64,000 bases of DNA from Paenibacillus xylanilyticus. Its GTDB lineage: Bacteria; Bacillota; Bacilli; Paenibacillales; Paenibacillaceae. Both the position numbers and the translations under genes were made by a program. The notes under the pieces were generated by a model that was not told the origin of the DNA, searched no databases, and saw only the letters and a program-made list of their open reading frames with translations. The stretch covers positions 1,313,001 to 1,377,000 of the forward strand of contig NZ_CP044310.1 of NCBI RefSeq assembly GCF_009664365.1, written 5' to 3'. Positions 62,857-64,000 of the stretch are shown piece by piece. Positions within the stretch are counted from its first letter, which is position 1. The number at the start of each line of letters is the position of its first letter.

Positions 62857-63408
62857 ATGGAGGAGGGCTCCAGAAAAAGGAGACACGGACGCAAACGGAG
62901 ATTATTCGGTTTTATCTTGTCCTTGCTGCTGGCTGCAGTTTGGATCTTGGTGATTTGGTCCATGTCCAAACAATCATACCAGCAGCAAACCATTCAGCCT
63001 TGGCTGCATCAATTGTCCGACAAAGTCAAAATCGGATTCGCTTTGCCTGATATACAGTTCACTTACGGAGAGAATGACTATTCATTGAGGCAGAGACCGT
63101 ATGATTTTGCCGAGTTTATCTTTCGAAAGAGTGCACACTTGTTTGTCTACGCTGTGCTCGCAGTACTTGTCTACGGTGGACTGCGATACAGGAAAATGCG
63201 AATGGTGACCTGTATCGCTGCTTCGCTGGTTGTGGTGGCTATAATAGCCTCAATCGATGAATATATACAACAGTTCAGCCCTAATCGAACAAGTTCGATC
63301 CGTGACATCGGCGTGGATCTGATCGGAGGCTGCTTCGGAATTGCAACATATGTAATGACGAAGACTGTGATTCGTAAATTAAGGTCTCGCGGACATTCGA
63401 GTTCTTGA
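62857..63408 (+). CDS. VanZ-like membrane protein
   Basis: This encodes 183 residues. A basic N terminus (RKRRHGRKRR) precedes the first helix (about 16-35). Then come FRKSAHLFVYAVLAVLVYGGLR, ASIDEYIQQFSPNRTSSIRDIGVDLIGG and the last helix, the VanZ family pattern of four helices with conserved His, Glu and Arg/Asp. The function of the family is unclear; members occur near teicoplanin-resistance and envelope genes. ATG 62857 has GTGGTGA upstream; TTG 62821 gives a longer form. Position at the end of the EPS locus suggests an envelope role. Confidence 0.8.
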   Translation: MEEGSRKRRHGRKRRLFGFILSLLLAAVWILVIWSMSKQSYQQQTIQPWLHQLSDKVKIGFALPDIQFTYGENDYSLRQRPYDFAEFIFRKSAHLFVYAVLAVLVYGGLRYRKMRMVTCIAASLVVVAIIASIDEYIQQFSPNRTSSIRDIGVDLIGGCFGIATYVMTKTVIRKLRSRGHSSS

Positions 63409-63511
63409 GATGATCTTGAACAAAGGGATTTCCCAGGAAATGCTCTTTTTCCTCCAGCTTCTACTTTCCGGCTATTCATCATAAGAATGGAGTAGGACAG
63501 GAGGGACGGAC

Positions 63512-64000
63512 ATGCTGCGAAGACGCAATCGTAATGCCTTGTTCAAAAAGATCGGATTCATCGCACTTGTGCTGTTGCTGCTATGGTTAATAGGCAGAAC
63601 GATCCCCTATCTCTTTCGGGCAGATGCGCCGGACGACGCTGCTTCGGTGGTTGAAGAGTTTTACAAGTATGAGCAGGCAGGTGATTTCGGCAGCTCATGG
63701 GAACTGTTTCACCCATTAATGAAAGAGCGTTTCTCCAAAAGTGCCTATTTACAGTCCAGAGCTCATATCTTCATGCAGCATTTCGGCGTGGAAACCTTTG
63801 AGTTTGAGATGGAAAAGCCCGAGCGGGAATTTGATGTTACGGTGATGGATGGCGTAAAGCCATTTCCCGAGGCGTACAAGGTCGGAATAACCATGAAGTA
63901 CAGAAGTACCTTTGGGCAATTGGATATTGTACAGACCTGTTACGTCGTGCAGGATGGACAGGAGTGGACACTGCTCTGGTATTACCCTGACAAGGGCGAG
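63512..64000 (+). CDS. Membrane-anchored protein, partial (NTF2-like domain candidate)
   Basis: The frame is open for 163 codons from ATG 63512 to the window edge, so the gene is incomplete at the right. CAGGAGGGAC lies ~8 bases upstream. A basic N terminus (MLRRRNRN) leads to a membrane helix (about 14-32). The extracellular part starts DDAASVVEEFYKYEQAGDFG and SWELFHPLMKERFS, a helix-rich pattern as in NTF2-like or DUF4878-type lipoprotein domains. I cannot place it more precisely. A weak hairpin (ATTTC/GAAAT) with CTCTTTTT at 63431-63453 may end the VanZ transcript, so this could be a separate unit. Confidence 0.6.
   Translation, partial: MLRRRNRNALFKKIGFIALVLLLLWLIGRTIPYLFRADAPDDAASVVEEFYKYEQAGDFGSSWELFHPLMKERFSKSAYLQSRAHIFMQHFGVETFEFEMEKPEREFDVTVMDGVKPFPEAYKVGITMKYRSTFGQLDIVQTCYVVQDGQEWTLLWYYPDKGE

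Overview
The window looks like chromosomal DNA of a Paenibacillus-like Gram-positive bacterium. The signs are strong AGGAGG ribosome binding sites, a CIRCE heat-shock operator, PBSX-type tail genes, a SleB-type hydrolase and a YhgD/YhgE-like pair. No rRNA, tRNA, CRISPR array, insertion sequence, integrase or att site was recognised. The assignment is inference from gene content and sequence style; no database was searched.

Region 1 (about 1-3100) holds a small membrane protein and a DUF4127-family gene. The DUF4127 gene lies between two near-identical ~110-bp leader elements that each end in a terminator hairpin. Region 2 (3089-16409) is a compact PBSX-type contractile tail cluster. It runs from a tail-completion-like protein through sheath, tube, a chaperone with a probable -1 frameshift extension, tape measure, LysM protein, hub, baseplate and fibre to holin and GH25 endolysin. 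There is no terminase, portal, capsid, integrase or replication gene, so it reads as a headless phage-tail-like particle (tailocin) with its own lysis module.

Region 3 (about 16410-43900) is mostly ordinary chromosome. It holds a peptide ABC importer without ATPases, htpG behind a perfect CIRCE element, a dGTPase, an LLM oxidoreductase, a chemoreceptor, a TRM11-like methyltransferase, a D-2-hydroxyacid dehydrogenase and thpR. It continues with a SleB-like hydrolase, a diglucosyl-diacylglycerol synthase-like enzyme, a TetR/YhgE pair with two matching operators, and gltB. Five copies of a ~140-bp structured repeat lie between 2.6 and 24.1 kb, and their stems show compensatory base changes.

Region 4 (about 43500-64000) is an exopolysaccharide locus. 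A divergent XRE regulator faces it across a promoter whose spacer is filled by a perfect palindrome. Next come a tyrosine-phosphatase/Wzz/BY-kinase module, a structured RNA, GalU and an initiating sugar transferase. The locus goes on with a UDP-xylose synthase-like enzyme, five glycosyltransferases, a polymerase, a flippase, a pyruvyltransferase, GDP-mannose and UDP-glucuronate synthesis, an LCP ligase and a VanZ-like protein. Together they predict a Wzy-dependent acidic, probably pyruvylated, polymer with glucuronate, xylose and mannose available as building blocks.
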